Shown here piece by piece: positions 11,783 through 22,800 of a stretch of 64,000 bases of DNA. Numbering within the stretch: the first letter of the stretch is position 1; every line of letters begins with the position of its first letter. The notes below the pieces were generated by a model that saw only the letters and a list, made by a program, of their open reading frames with translations, had not been told where the DNA came from and did no database searches. The position numbers and the translations under genes were made by a program. Origin of the DNA: Myotis daubentonii (Eukaryota > Chordata > Mammalia > Chiroptera > Vespertilionidae); contig NC_081844.1 of the NCBI RefSeq assembly GCF_963259705.1, positions 34,475,341 to 34,539,340 on the forward strand, written 5' to 3'.

Positions 11783-12055
11783 CCTAATTTTTTTTTTGGT
11801 CAATCCTCACCACCTGAGGACTTTTTTCCCATTGCTCTTTAGAGAGAGTGGAAGGAAGGAAGTGAGAGAAAGAGAGAGAGAGACAGACAGGCAGAGAGAC
11901 AGGCAGACAGTGATTGGTTGCCTCTGGCATGCACCTTGAGTAGGGCCGGGGATGAAACCTGCAACTCAGGTACAAACCCTTGACTAAGAATCAAACCCAG
12001 GACCCTTTGGTGCACAGGCCGATCTTCTAACAACTGAACAACACCGGCTGGGGCC
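11783..12055 (-). repeat. tRNA-derived bat SINE, palindrome-tail subfamily
   Basis: The plus strand begins with the A-tail complement and AATCCTCACCACCTGAGGA, a near-palindrome. Then come the GA-rich body and the tRNA-like head (GAATCAAACCCAGGACCC; ACTGAACAACACCGGCTGGG). Target duplication CCATCTTGCC/CCATCTTACC flanks it. The same tail is in the copies at 21064-21343 and 48336-48618. Confidence 0.85.
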
Positions 12056-13099
12056 ATCTTACCCATTTTTAAATCCACTCTCAGCCCTATCTGGTGGCTT
12101 AGGCAGTGTCTGGCCTACAGTAAATTCTCCACGTATCTTAAAAAAAAAGCCCATTCACTGTGGTTGTGAAGTTATGGAGAACCTCATTCAGCTACCGGTC
12201 TGGTCACTCAAGACCATGGTGTTTATTATAGGCATTTTGCCCTCTTGGAGTTTCCATTTATGGACGAGGAAGAAAGAGCTCAAGAAAGGGATTCTGTGAA
12301 TTCTAATTTTTACTCTGCTCTCATAGAACTACTTGCTTTCTGCTCGCATGTTGCTGTGAGTAATGGGGAAAGTAATGGAGAGTTTTCTTTGATCACAGAA
12401 AAGTGGAGAATCATAATGGACCAGAAACACCCCCATTGAACAAGAATTATTTAGGGATAGGAGTGGTAGACTGCAAAGTCATCTAGTCTAATCATCTCTT
12501 GGAGAAAGGTCTTTCCCTTGAGCACCTGTGGAGAATGTCTCTCCAGAGAACTCATCCTTGTTGGAAGGTTCTTATTGCTAGAAGGTTCTTACGTTCACAG
12601 AACTGAACTCTCTAAGACACACCTGCTGCAGCTGCCCCCAGCAACAGCCCAGAATAATGGCTATTTCTCAATATGACAGCGCTCAAAGATAGGGACCACC
12701 TACCCCTATTCTCTGACCCAGACTTAACAGACAGAGTTGCCCCCACCCCTTCCTTGCATGACATGGTTTTCAGATGCCTCCCCTTCTGGCTCTCCAATTC
12801 TGTATATATGATTTGGTCACCATCTTAAAATGTCATGGCCAGCAGTACACGTAACTCCACAAGAAACAAGACCTCTTAGCTGATGGTGCCCAGACTTTGT
12901 CACTGTGGGCTCCTATCTTTCCCCTCTCCAAATGTGCCTTTTGTTTGGAAATTTTCTGTTAATTAAACTTACAGAGTAAAAGTCCATCTGCAACTCCTTT
13001 TATGTTTGAATTCCTCAGCCTGGCTTTCATGGTCCCAGGACTCCTCTGCAGTTCCTGTCTGGTCTGCTCTCCCAGCCTTACTTCTTACTACTAATGGTG
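12056..13099. other. Intronic sequence, possible old MIR piece
   Basis: The segment at about 12470-12610 (GCAAAGTCATCTAGTCTAAT) resembles an old SINE. The remainder is unassigned and no gene is seen. Confidence 0.35.
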
Positions 13100-13492
13100 C
13101 TTGCATTAGCCAGCCCAGGCTGCATGACAAATGCCATCGGCTGGGTGGCTTAAACAAAAGACATCTATTTCCTCACAATTCTGGAGGCTGGAAGGCCAAG
13201 ATTAAAGTGTCAGCAAAGTTGGTTTCTTCTGAGGCCTCTCTCCTTGGTTTGTAGATGCCTGTCTTCTTCCTGTGCCCTCACAGGGCCTTCCCTCTGTTTA
13301 TGTCCTTGTTCTAATTGTCTCATCTTATAGGGCCATCAGTCATATTGGATTAGGGCCCACCCTAATGGCCTTATTTTACCTCCATTACCTCACTAACACC
13401 CCTATCTCCAAACAGTCACATTCTGTGGTACTGGGGGTCCATACTCCCACACAGGAATTTGGGGAGATACGATTCTGCTCCTAACATTCTAC
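13100..13492 (-). repeat. MLT1-type MaLR LTR
   Basis: Complement of MLT1: GGCTGCATGACAAATGCCAT, GGCTGGGTGGCTTAAAC, CACAATTCTGGAGGCTGGAA, GGTTTCTTCTGAGGCCTCTC, 'ggattagggcccaccctaatggcc'. Solitary LTR. Confidence 0.9.
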
Positions 13493-14819
13493 CTTACCTT
13501 TGTCCGGTTAAGCTGGTTTTATCTTGTCTTCTTAGAACATATCCTTTATTTTTACTTCGGATGCCTTTGTTCCTCTGCCTCTTGCCCTGCCTCCCCTACT
13601 TCTCCTTCCTGGCCAGTCTCCCAAGAAGCTCTCATGCCAACTGGTTGTCCAGTCTGTTTAGACCCACAAAGATGGAGAATTCCCTCCCTCCCGAACCAGC
13701 CCATTCTGCTGCTTCCACAGCATCCCACTCCGGGAACCTGGACCTAGAAGGACCTCAAGTTTCACACACCACAGGTGCCTTCTACTCTGAGATACTATTC
13801 TTGGGGGGCAGTTTACATAGAATGTGGGCCTCTTTCTATGCCGTGAACACTCAAGCATTTCTTAATTGGTTCCCCACAATTCAGGAGTATTGCCATCCGT
13901 GTTCCCTCTGCAAGACGGGGCTCTCCTCAACGTCACCTGCCAAGATCCCTCAGTCAAAGCAACATCAACAGAGCCCACTTTTCTTTCCACTCGGCTCTGC
14001 AGTTCCTCCCCAGCATGCACACACTCCAACACACACACACACACACACACCTCCCAGCGCCTCAGCCTTGTAGATCATCTTAATGCCGTTGCTTAGCAAC
14101 CAGTAAGGGAAGTGTGATAGCACCTCCTAGCACTGTCCCTGGAACACAGCAGACAATACAAACAGTTCCCTGGCTCCTCTCTGCCGCTAGAGGAAGGTAG
14201 CTGTCAGAGGTGGCCAGCATTATGCTCCAGAGAGAGTGGCTCATCCCCCACGGGCCCAAATTGGTTGTTGCTTTGCTTTTACTTGGCATTGGGTAATGTC
14301 TTTGTGGGGGCGGCTGGGTAGGTGGTTCTTGAAGGGCCGGATCTCTCTGCTTGCACTTGTTCTCAGGATGCCTGTGATGGAAAAGGGCCGCTTGCAGAAT
14401 CCTCTCTGCTCCCACGCAGCCCTGCCCTGCACCAAGCCAACATCCCCCCAGCCCCACCCACAGCCACCGCGTTTCCTGCAGTCTTTTCCATTTGGAGGTT
14501 GTTCCGCAATGATCTGGCACTGCCCTGCCCCACTCCTCCTTACTGCAGCCCTCTGTGCTTCCAGCCCCTGGTTCCTCTGCCTTTCAGATGCTTCTCCATG
14601 CTGCTGGGCAGCCACTAGCTGCTCCGATCATCCATGTCTCTCCCCTGTCTCTGTCCCTTACATTCCTGACATCCCAGTCTCAGACCCCTGGGCCGAATGC
14701 CACACACATGTGGCATCTGCAGCCCCCCTCCTGTTCTCTGTTGGTGTCCTGATTAGAAACCGGATCGTTGTGACTCGGAATTCCTAGGTGTGTCTAGCAT
14801 GCAACAGCAGAGAAGGCGA
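13493..14819. other. Intronic sequence with a CA repeat and an RFX-like site
   Basis: C/T-rich. The 204-aa frame at 13459-14073 runs from MLT1 into a (CA)n tract and has no protein features, so it is not called. A (CA)n run lies at about 14028-14051. Otherwise unassigned. Confidence 0.4.
14088..14100. promoter_or_regulatory. RFX/X-box-like inverted repeat
   Basis: GTTGCTTAGCAAC is an inverted repeat (GTTGC / GCAAC, 3-bp spacer). It matches the palindromic RFX-family X-box closely. Binding is inferred only from the motif, and the neighbouring sequence shows no promoter. Confidence 0.4.
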
Positions 14820-15000
14820 GAGGGTCTGGAGTCTGAAAACATGTATTTCAATTCCAGATCCTCTTTTTCGTTGTCTTGATGATGTGACTAAGGTCAAGTT
14901 TCTCTAACTTCTCTAAGTCTTTGTTTTACAAGGGGATTGGACTATTTGCCTCACTAGGCTATTATGACAAATATATAAACTCACAAATAGAAGGGACCCA
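14820..15000 (+). repeat. MIR SINE remnant
   Basis: MIR-like order: 'ggagtctgaaaacatgtatttcaattcc', 'gatgtgactaaggtcaagtttctctaac', 'tttgttttacaaggggattgg'. Confidence 0.65.
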
Positions 15001-15179
15001 ACAAAATTCACAGCATACAGTTGGAAAACTCCAGTCCCGTCCTCTTCTTCTATCTCTATCTCTATTCTTCCTTTGGCACCTGCTCTTCCTCAAGCAAAAT
15101 CTAGACTTCTGGTTGGCTTCTCGGAGGCAGTGCATGTCATGACTGGGCAGGGAGGCAGAGGGGGAGCTCGAGGTCCACT

Positions 15180-15450
15180 ACTCAGCACCTCTGACCTTGG
15201 GTCCTGCACTTGCCAGCCCCGAGGTGCCTTTTGTGCACCTGTGAAATGAAGCTAAGAACACCTGACTGGTCTAATGCACAGAGTTGCTGTCAAGCTCAAA
15301 GGAGATAATAATGTGTGTCAGTATCCCTTACACACATCAAGGTGTTTTACAAATTTAGAGATACAAGTTTTCTTGGACAAACTGGGCCCCATTCCCTCCA
15401 CCTTGTAAAATGAAGGTATTAGATTCCAGCATGTCTCAAGCCCCCTCAAG
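15180..15450 (+). repeat. MIR SINE remnants
   Basis: GTGAAATGAAGCTAAGAACA, 'cacagagttgctgtcaagctcaaaggagataat' and 'gtattagattccagcatgtct' are MIR 3' portions. There are possibly two overlapping or adjacent copies, the second ending in the poly-C tract. Confidence 0.55.
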
Positions 15451-15482
15451 TTCTAACATTGTAAGCACACTGCGAGATGACA

Positions 15483-15485
<3 letters not shown>

Positions 15486-15524
<39 letters not shown>
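15486..15524. repeat. Poly-C homopolymer, 39 bases
   Basis: An uninterrupted run of 39 C follows CAGTG and precedes TCCGAAGG. Such pure runs are rare and are error-prone in sequencing, so the true length is uncertain. Confidence 0.97.
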
Positions 15525-15528
<4 letters not shown>

Positions 15529-17640
15529 AAGGCCTCAATGGACAGAAGGAGGCCTTCTTGACACACGGTGTTTGTCTGCGAGGATAATTTGTATCGGTAT
15601 TTCCACTCTCTAATCCCTGGGGTCCCCTGACCAAGATGGCTGGTGATCACCTCAACAAAACCTTACCCAGAAATATGTTAGAGGCTTCTTCTAGTTCTGG
15701 CTTAGGAATGCATAGAGCTCAGTCCTTTCAATAAGGAAAACAAATGAGTCAGAACATGCCCTCAGGGTGATAGAGGTGCCAGGGAAGCAGTCACTGGTGT
15801 TGGTGTGTGAAGTTCATGTCACGAGTACTTCCTTGGTGGTTATGTGTTTAGTAGTGGCCTGAAAAAAGAGCTGAATTTGCAAATGGAGGATACTTGAGAC
15901 AAGAGATCTCCAAGTATGTGATATCAGTCATTTGCATAAAAGCATGCCCAACAAATAGAATTTGGATGTTATTGAAATCTTGAAGATTGGGAGTCTGGCC
16001 AAGGACGAACAAACATTCCGAGACATTTGCATTTTCTTTGGTGAGATTTCCCCCCGGGCAATTATAGCGTCTCTTTTTATAAAGAGGATCCCAACAGGAA
16101 AGATGGGTGCTGCCAGCAGCTCTCAAAGCTCTGGCTTGACTTAGAAGGAGGGTGTAACTTCACTCAGGGACTTGATGCCAACTTCCCTCTAATCCCATGG
16201 CTTCAGGGGAAAGATGACTAGAGTCTTCTGTTAAAAAGTTGGGAGCTCCTCCTTTATAATAAAGTTGCGAAAGGTCAGGTACAAGTGTCACTGGTTAACC
16301 ACAGAACCACTAAGAATACAGTTATTTGGCGGCGGGGGGTGGGGGGTAGAGGGTGGGGGAGCAGTGGGAGGCAGATGTATTTACGTTATAACTGGACCCA
16401 TGGAATAATTACAGAATCAGAGGATGTTAAATGTTGGCAATCACCCAGTACAACCCTTTTACTAACATAAGAAAATAGTCTCCAACATGTTAACAGTGGT
16501 CAGTTGGGGATTGTGGAAATGTGGGTGATTGTTAGTTTCTAGGTTGTTTCTTTTATTTTTCAAATACAAACAACAACAACAACAACAACAAAAAACAACA
16601 TAGGAAAATGACTTGCCTAAGGTCCTGTAGCAACCTGGTTGCAGAACTTGCCTCGCCCCCAAATCTGTCGACTTTCATTCCTCTGCTTGTCTCAAGGGTG
16701 TGGGTGGAGGGGTGGAGGGTCCATCTGAGACTAGGACTGGGATTACAATTTCCAGGATAATTTGATAAACCTAGGCTTTATTCCCTCTGAATAAAACATA
16801 GGCTTTTTCTATGGGGAAATGTTAAAAATTAAATGTCGGTTGAAAGCAAATCTCTCCACGCACACCTGGTTCCACAGGGTTAAAACCGCCTGCGGAAAGA
16901 TGATGGGAAAATGGAACCTGTGTTTAGTTTTCTTAACCCACATCCCACGTAGCCCATCACTTTGGGGAAGAGGAACACAGCTAATGGGGCGGGAAGAGCA
17001 CTGTGCGTGCCATCCCCCGCACAGGCTCCTGTCTACAGCTTTTGTTCCATGGTCTCTTCAGTAAATATGACTCAGTCTGCTGTTCGGGCTCCACTTCCCC
17101 TACGCTCTGCTGTGCCCGTCATGCCTGACTCAGGGGGCGCGCTCAGGGGCCTCGCAGGTCCCGCTGCCTCTCATCTCCCCAGCTGACCAAGCTCCCTTCT
17201 GCTCGTCTGAGCACCGAGATCCTCCAACCTTCCCAGCTTTCAAAACATCAATTAATACGGATGGTGTCTCCCCACCTCCCCATTAAAAAAAAAAAGCGCT
17301 GTACACTTACCTTGACAAACTGCCAAGTGCTTTTTCCACCCACCTACTCATCTATAAAATTTGTAGTCTCCAGCATATGCGTGATACCCAAAAGGCCAAG
17401 TAAAGGTCAAAATGTGTTCCTGCGAGCAATGAAAACAAAAGACAGGAAAACCTCCCAATCACCTCTCCTCTGGTAAATGCTTGTTAGAGCAAGAACATTA
17501 TATTCTTAATGTGCATGGAGGCTGGTCATCGGGGCCAGCCCACACTTGTGAACTTGTTTTGGCTGGAAGAGTCAAGACAGGAGCTTCAGTTTATTTGGAG
17601 GCACTTTATTTTGAACTCAAGGCAACAGTAAAATGCCCCA
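15525..17640. other. Intronic sequence, nothing recognised as a gene
   Basis: Holds a G-rich run at about 16330-16364 and a (CAA)n tract at about 16569-16590, next to a MIR-like end (AAAATGACTTGCCTAAGGTC). Other sequence is unassigned. Confidence 0.4.
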
Positions 17641-17646
17641 GCACTG

Positions 17647-18094
17647 TTTTTTTTTTTTTGGCAGTTGTATAACTTTATTCGACCATCAGCATTAGTTCTC
17701 GTTCATGTTAACGGTCTGTAGATATTTGAAAGTGGTGACAGGCACATAGGCAACCAATGTATATAGCTCGTTTGGTGAATCTTCATCCTCATTACGTTTT
17801 CTGGACAAACATACCCGGATATGATATGGGACATTCCTTATTCTTTTGGCCCAGACAGCTTTGTTGAGCCTGGTGTCAATGCGCACATCTGGAGTTCCCA
17901 TCTCCTTCATGGCAAATTCCCGGATCTCCTTGAGTGCCCGAGGGGCACGCTTCTTGAAACCCACGCCATGGATGTGCTTGTGGATGTTGATGGTGTACTC
18001 CTTGGTCACCACCTCGTTGATGGTGGAGTGGCCCTTCTTCTTCTCTCCACCCTCTTTGCGGGAGCCATCGTGCCCGGCAAGTTGGAAAGCTGTG
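17647..18094 (-). pseudogene. RPL31: Processed pseudogene of ribosomal protein L31
   Basis: Read on the minus strand, ATG is at 18068-18066 and the stop TAA at 17694-17692. The protein matches 60S ribosomal protein L31 (usual length 125 aa) along its whole length: visible blocks include [35 protein letters not shown] and [12 protein letters not shown]. There are no introns. A polyadenylation signal (AATAAA) and a 13-A tail (17647-17659) follow the stop, all marks of retrocopying. A one-base deletion near codon 6 breaks the reading frame, which becomes RPL31-like again only from the MVTKEYT segment (18012). Amino-acid changes at normally invariant places (for example [13 protein letters not shown]) support decay. 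A possible target duplication, CCAGCACT, is at 17638-17645 and 18095-18102. It lies opposite to PTK2B, within its presumed intron, and is very unlikely to be translated as L31. Confidence 0.95.
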
Positions 18095-18102
18095 CCAGCA
18101 CT

Positions 18103-18652
18103 TTCTATAAGAAAATAACAAACAGCATTAAATAGGAAGCATTATTATTTAAATAATATTTAAATTATTATTAAATAATTATGCTAAGCCACTGAAGCCA
18201 CAGTCACCTCAAGGAGATAGAGAGATGAAGACATGGGGCTGCTGATCCAGGCTCAGGAGTAAAGGGGATTTCATGCCAAGACTATTTCTGTAGCACCCAC
18301 CATGCAGGAGGCTCAGAGATCTACAGCACAAATTTGCCATGAGCTATGCATCAGTGGGGCTGTTGAGTTGGAGGCTGCATCCTGTCAGATGCCGAAGATA
18401 AAGGCAGTGGGCCTACCACATCAAGCCAGTGAGTCACCTTTAGTTTGGGGGATGCCATGCCCTGCCTAAGAAGGTAGTGTTGTTTGCCAGGACATTTGGG
18501 ATGGAGTGCCTGCTGCTTGCCTATCTGCTGTAGGATTTTTCTCCCTCCTTTTCCTTCCTTCTCATGGGCTAGGAAGGGCCCATCTTGGCCTAATTGTACA
18601 TGTTGACTTCTGAGTATGAGGAAGCAAAGTCCCTAATGCATTTGTTTACATT

Positions 18653-18656
<4 letters not shown>
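18103..18656. other. Intronic sequence, nothing recognised
   Basis: An A/T-rich block at 18141-18180 (ATTATTTAAATAATATTTAA and so on) follows the pseudogene. No gene or named repeat. Confidence 0.4.
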
Positions 18657-18702
<46 letters not shown>

Positions 18703-18703
18703 C

Positions 18704-18758
<55 letters not shown>

Positions 18759-18763
18759 TCCTC

Positions 18764-18805
<42 letters not shown>

Positions 18806-18812
18806 TCTCTTT
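18657..18812. repeat. Compound microsatellite (CT)n-(ACACAT)n
   Basis: About 40 bases of CT dinucleotide run into a (CATACA)n hexamer array with one interruption (ATCCTCAT). The two frames of 83 and 71 aa over it are pure repeat translations. Confidence 0.97.
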
Positions 18813-19931
18813 GGTCACCACAATACATCCCCATTCTACCTGTAATGGTAGATCAGATTAAGACCAGTCCTGAAACCAATGAGACACTTTAGTGTTTGGG
18901 TTGTTCTAAGGGGATGCTGCGTTCAGGGTGTGATTCCCCACGGTCCAGCTGCTTGAGGAGGAATAGGCTGGGAGTGCCAACCCATTTAGCTCTACCAGTC
19001 ACTGAACCTGACCAAGGGTAGCTTTGGAAGTCATTTCCCAAGAGCAGGAGAAATGCAGCGCCAGCAGATACAAGCCTCCCATTGAGGATGAAGTGAGAAA
19101 AGGAACGTGCCACACACCTGTCAGTGTCCTGGTCAATACTCTTATAGTTGCAGATGACAGGCACCCCAGAAAGGGGATTTGATGGCTACAAACCCAACCT
19201 AAGGGAAGATTTGGGAAGCAGCTGACCTCAGGGATGACTGCCTTTAGGACCTCAGACATGACCAGGTGTCTCTGAGTCTACCCCTCTGTCTCTCTCTGCA
19301 TGTCGGCTTCTTTCAGGACAACTTCTGTAAAAGGCAGGGGGCATAGCTGCTAATGGCATCCAAGGCAAAGCTTCTTTCCCTAAGCTGAAGTTTTTAAAAT
19401 GCCAAAGAACTCTGATTGGTTTAGCTAAGATCATGTGTCCAGTTCTGGACCAGTCACCCAGCCAGGACAGTGGGAGTCATGTTTGTCTCAGTTTGAGTAA
19501 TGCATCACCTCCTCTGGTCCAGACCACGACGAGGAGGTAGCAGAGATGGTCTCACAATGGCAGCTTCCACTAGAACTAGCCAGTTTCCATGGGAGGAGGA
19601 CTACTCAGTAAAGACTGTGAGTGAAATTTCTCTGAAAGGGGAGGAGGTGTTACAAGCACACAAGACAATTGTGGTCCCCTGCAATAAATGTGTAAGCTTT
19701 GATCATGTAGCAGTTTGTGATCTGTGGCTAGCAGGTATGTATATCTGTTGAGAGGGCTGTTAAATTTGAGAAATGAAGAGAAATGGTGACATCTAAAGTG
19801 CTTGGGAATTGGCAGTGTATAATTATGTTATCGCTAAGAGCTATATAAAACTTTGCAGAAAGAACAGGTAACAAGGTCATGAATCATACATCAATAAATC
19901 ATTTCTATACTGCTAGGTTGTTTGACAATCT
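18813..19931. other. Intronic sequence, nothing recognised
   Basis: No gene or clear repeat. Short frames are random. Confidence 0.4.
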
Positions 19932-20444
19932 TCCTATCTAATAATAGACAAACATGGTAATTGACCGTACCTTCGCTATGCCTCCCATTGGCTAATCAGT
20001 GCAATATGCAAATTAACTGCCAACAAAGATGGCGGCTAATTTGCATACTGCAGGCAGGGTGGGACAGCGCCATCCTGCCTGCCCTGCTGCCATCTGGGCC
20101 TGCTATCTGTGATCCTGGGGGTGGGGGGGCTGTGTGTGACCAGACCTGGGGCGGCTGGGCGGGGCAGCAGCGATCCGCCGGCCTACCTGGGCGTCCTGTG
20201 TGTGACCTGGGGCAGGGCCCCAACCTCCTGATCGGCCCTGCCCTGTATGCGACCTGGGAAGGTGGGGCAGGCACCTAGGGATCGGTCCTGCTATCTGCCA
20301 CCCGGGGAGCGGGCCTAAGCCAGCAGGTGGTTATCTCCTGAGGGGTCCCAGACTGTGAGAGGGCATAAGTGGGGCTGAGGGACACCCCCCACCCCCCCAC
20401 CCTACCCCCGCCAGTGCACAACTTTTTGTGCACCGGGCCTCTAG
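19932..20444 (+). mobile_element. HeliBat-type non-autonomous Helitron, first of a tandem pair
   Basis: The 5' end is TCCTATCTAATAATAGAC followed by the 'ttgcatact/atgcaaatt' motifs. The 3' end has the stem-loop GTGCACAA..TTGTGCAC followed by CGGGCCTCTAG, ending in the diagnostic CTAG (20441-20444). The interior is GC-rich with no Rep/helicase, so it is non-autonomous. The next Helitron begins directly after its 3' end. Confidence 0.88.
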
Positions 20445-20779
20445 TATATAATAAAAGGCTAATATGCAAATCAATCGAACAGAGGAATGACCGGTCGCTA
20501 TGACACGCACTGACCACCAGGGACAGATGCTCAATGCAGGAGCTACCCTGTGGTGGTCAGTGCACACCCATAGGGGGAGAGCAGCTCAGCCAGAAGCCCT
20601 GAGCCAGGCTCACTGCTGGCGAGCCCAGTGGCGGTGGCAGGAGCCTCTCCCGCCTCCATGGCAGTGCTAAGCCTTCAGTCAGTCATCGCCCAAGGGCCCC
20701 CAGACTATGAAAGAGTGCAGGCCGGGCTGAGGGACCCCCCAACCCTTGAGTGCACGATTTTCATGTACCGGGCCTCTAG
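20445..20779 (+). mobile_element. HeliBat-type Helitron, second of a tandem pair
   Basis: The 5' end is TATAATAAAAGGCTAATATG and the 3' end is CGGGCCTCTAG at 20779, followed by T. It contains an inverted repeat around CACTGACCACCAGGG (20508 on) and CCCTGTGGTGGTCAGTG (20546-20562), the same module as in the Helitron at 25612. No coding capacity. Confidence 0.88.
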
Positions 20780-21018
20780 TTGTTATTATAGAAAAGAGAT
20801 AACTGAGCTTGTCTTCCTGGTCGTGTTGACCTGCTTATAAGATTGAAAAGACCAAGCCACATGATTACAGGGTGTTCTATCTTTCCTGAGCTTGAATGCA
20901 ATGTCAGTATTAGTGACAGTCTTTCCACAGAATTGTCCCTGATTTGTTATTGTACTGCATCTGTCTGAAACTGAAAAACAACCTTGCTCTTCCATCTTGA
21001 GTGAATGGTGTGGTTTTG

Positions 21019-21023
<5 letters not shown>

Positions 21024-21065
<42 letters not shown>
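21024..21065. repeat. (GT)n microsatellite
   Basis: About 20 GT units, directly beside the A-tail of the SINE that follows. Confidence 0.96.
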
Positions 21066-21067
<2 letters not shown>

Positions 21068-21343
21068 TGTTTTTTTTTTAATCCTTACCCGAGGATATTT
21101 TTTCCATTGATTTCTAGAGAGAGTGGTAAGTAGGGAGGAGAGATAGAAGGGAGGGAGGAAGTGGGTAGAGAGAGAGAGAAACATTTATGTGAGAGAGACA
21201 CATCCATTGGTTGGCTCCCGCATGCACTCCTACTGGGGCTGGGAAACCTGCAACCAAGGCATGTGCCCTTGCCCGGGAATTGAACCCAAGACCCTTCAGT
21301 CCCTGGACCTGTGCTCTAATCACTGAGCAAAACAGGCCAGGGT
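21066..21343 (-). repeat. tRNA-derived bat SINE, palindrome-tail subfamily
   Basis: The plus strand has ATCCTTACCCGAGGATATTT (tail palindrome), a GA-rich body, then GGAATTGAACCCAAGACCC and CACTGAGCAAAACAGGCCAG (tRNA-like head, complement). No clean target duplication was seen because the left side is a GT repeat. Confidence 0.85.
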
Positions 21344-21410
21344 ATATTTTTGATTCTGCCTTTTAACTCTTCAGACTATACTTTGCCCTTTTTCAAAGGG
21401 AGTCTTAATG

Positions 21411-21925
21411 TTTTCATCCTAGTGAATACCTAATAATGGCCCTCCGAAGATGTCCACATCCTAACCCAACAACCTGTGAGTATGTTACTTTACGTTGCAG
21501 AAGAGACTGCAGGTGCGATTAGATCAAGAATCTTGTGATGGGGAGATTGTTCTGGATTATGGGGGTGGACCTAATTTTTAGCACAGGAGTCCTTGTAAGC
21601 GTGAGATAGGAGGGTCAGTGAAGGCGAGGACAGAAGGAAATGTAACAACAGAAGCAGATGTTAGAGAGAGAGTTGAAGATGCTACTCTGGTGTCTTTGAA
21701 GATGGAAGAAGGGACCATGAGCCAAGGAGTGCACAGGTTCTAGAAGCTGAAAAAAACAAAGAAAAGGATTCTTCCTCAGAGACTCCAGAGAGAAGATGAC
21801 CCTGAGGGCACCTTAATTTTGGGACTTCTGACCTCTCAATCAGTAAGACAAGCTTGTGTCATTTTAAGCCATGAAGTTTGTGGTAATTTGGTACAGCAAC
21901 AGCAGAAAACTAATATAATAACTAC
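21411..21925 (+). repeat. MLT1/MaLR-type LTR
   Basis: Sense-oriented LTR text: GATGTCCACATCCTAACCC, ACCTGTGAGTATGTTACTTT, TGTGATGGGGAGATTGTTCT, CATGAGCCAAGGAGTGCA, 'ttttaagccatgaagtttgtggtaatttggtacagc', ending GAAAACTAATATA. Subfamily uncertain. No internal genes. Confidence 0.8.
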
Positions 21926-22085
21926 TTTTCTGGAAAGCAACTTGGCAACATGTACTAAGAGATACAAGAGTTTATGCTTCTGACTCAGTCATTCTATTTC
22001 TAGGGCTTGCCCAATGAAACAATCAGATACACAGAGCTGTACTTATCTATTCAGATGTTCATCACACTATTATCTATAATAGCAA

Positions 22086-22572
22086 AGCCTTGGAGGCCTC
22101 TACTGGTGGTCTCATCTTTACTTCGGACACAATATATTGTTCAAGGAAGAAAACATGGCCTGCTGGAAGATGACCATCTCCCTTTAAGATATTGCCTCTA
22201 GAATGTGTTAAATCACAGGTGGAGATCACCTGTGTTAGAAAATGTTGTCAATCTACTGCTTCCACAAAAAATGTTGAGCATGCTGGGACCTGAGCCGAGG
22301 ATATAGAGACCAAGAACACATGGGTTATGGGAGCTGCAGGAGCCTGGCCAGAGAGATGGTTTTTAACACAAAGCTTCAGAAAAGGTGATGTTCCACTTAA
22401 AACTTGAAGGATCATCAGGAATGAGCTGCAACTGAGAAGCCAGCCCATGGAGTGCAATCATTTCCCTGGGCTGTGCATTCACAGTCCTGAAAGTGAAGGT
22501 AGAAGCTGGCTGCTCACCAGGAATTCAGAAGGCTCTGCAGCCTGAAGCAGGTCTGGCAGCCCTCTTGTTAAA
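22086..22572. other. Unidentified insertion within L1
   Basis: 487 bp that separate two parts of the same L1 and match no family I recognise. There are no terminal repeats or A-tail. The reversed 69-aa frame (22248-22457) has no recognisable domain. Confidence 0.4.
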
Positions 22573-22800
22573 GAGCTACAGAACAAAAACTGGAAACAAC
22601 CTAGGTATCCTTCAGTGGGTGACTGGTGTAGCCATGTCATAAAATATTACTCAGCAATAAAAAGGAATGGACTGTTGACACATGCAATAACCTGGATAGA
22701 TCTCGAGGGCATTATGTACTATGAAAACGAGTCTGTCTCAAAAGGTTTCATACTGGATGATTCCATTCTTAAAGAGACAAAACTATAGAGAACAAAGTAG

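Noticed and set aside
13459..14073. 204-aa open frame (+)
   Set aside because: Begins in an MLT1 LTR and ends in a (CA)n repeat, giving THTHTH. Not a protein gene.
18590..18861. Frames of 60-83 aa with perfect dipeptide repeats
   Set aside because: Translations of a (CT)n/(ACACAT)n microsatellite.
21411..21925. Possible endogenous retrovirus
   Set aside because: Only a solitary MaLR-type LTR. No gag, pol or env frames are attached here or at the other MLT1 LTRs.
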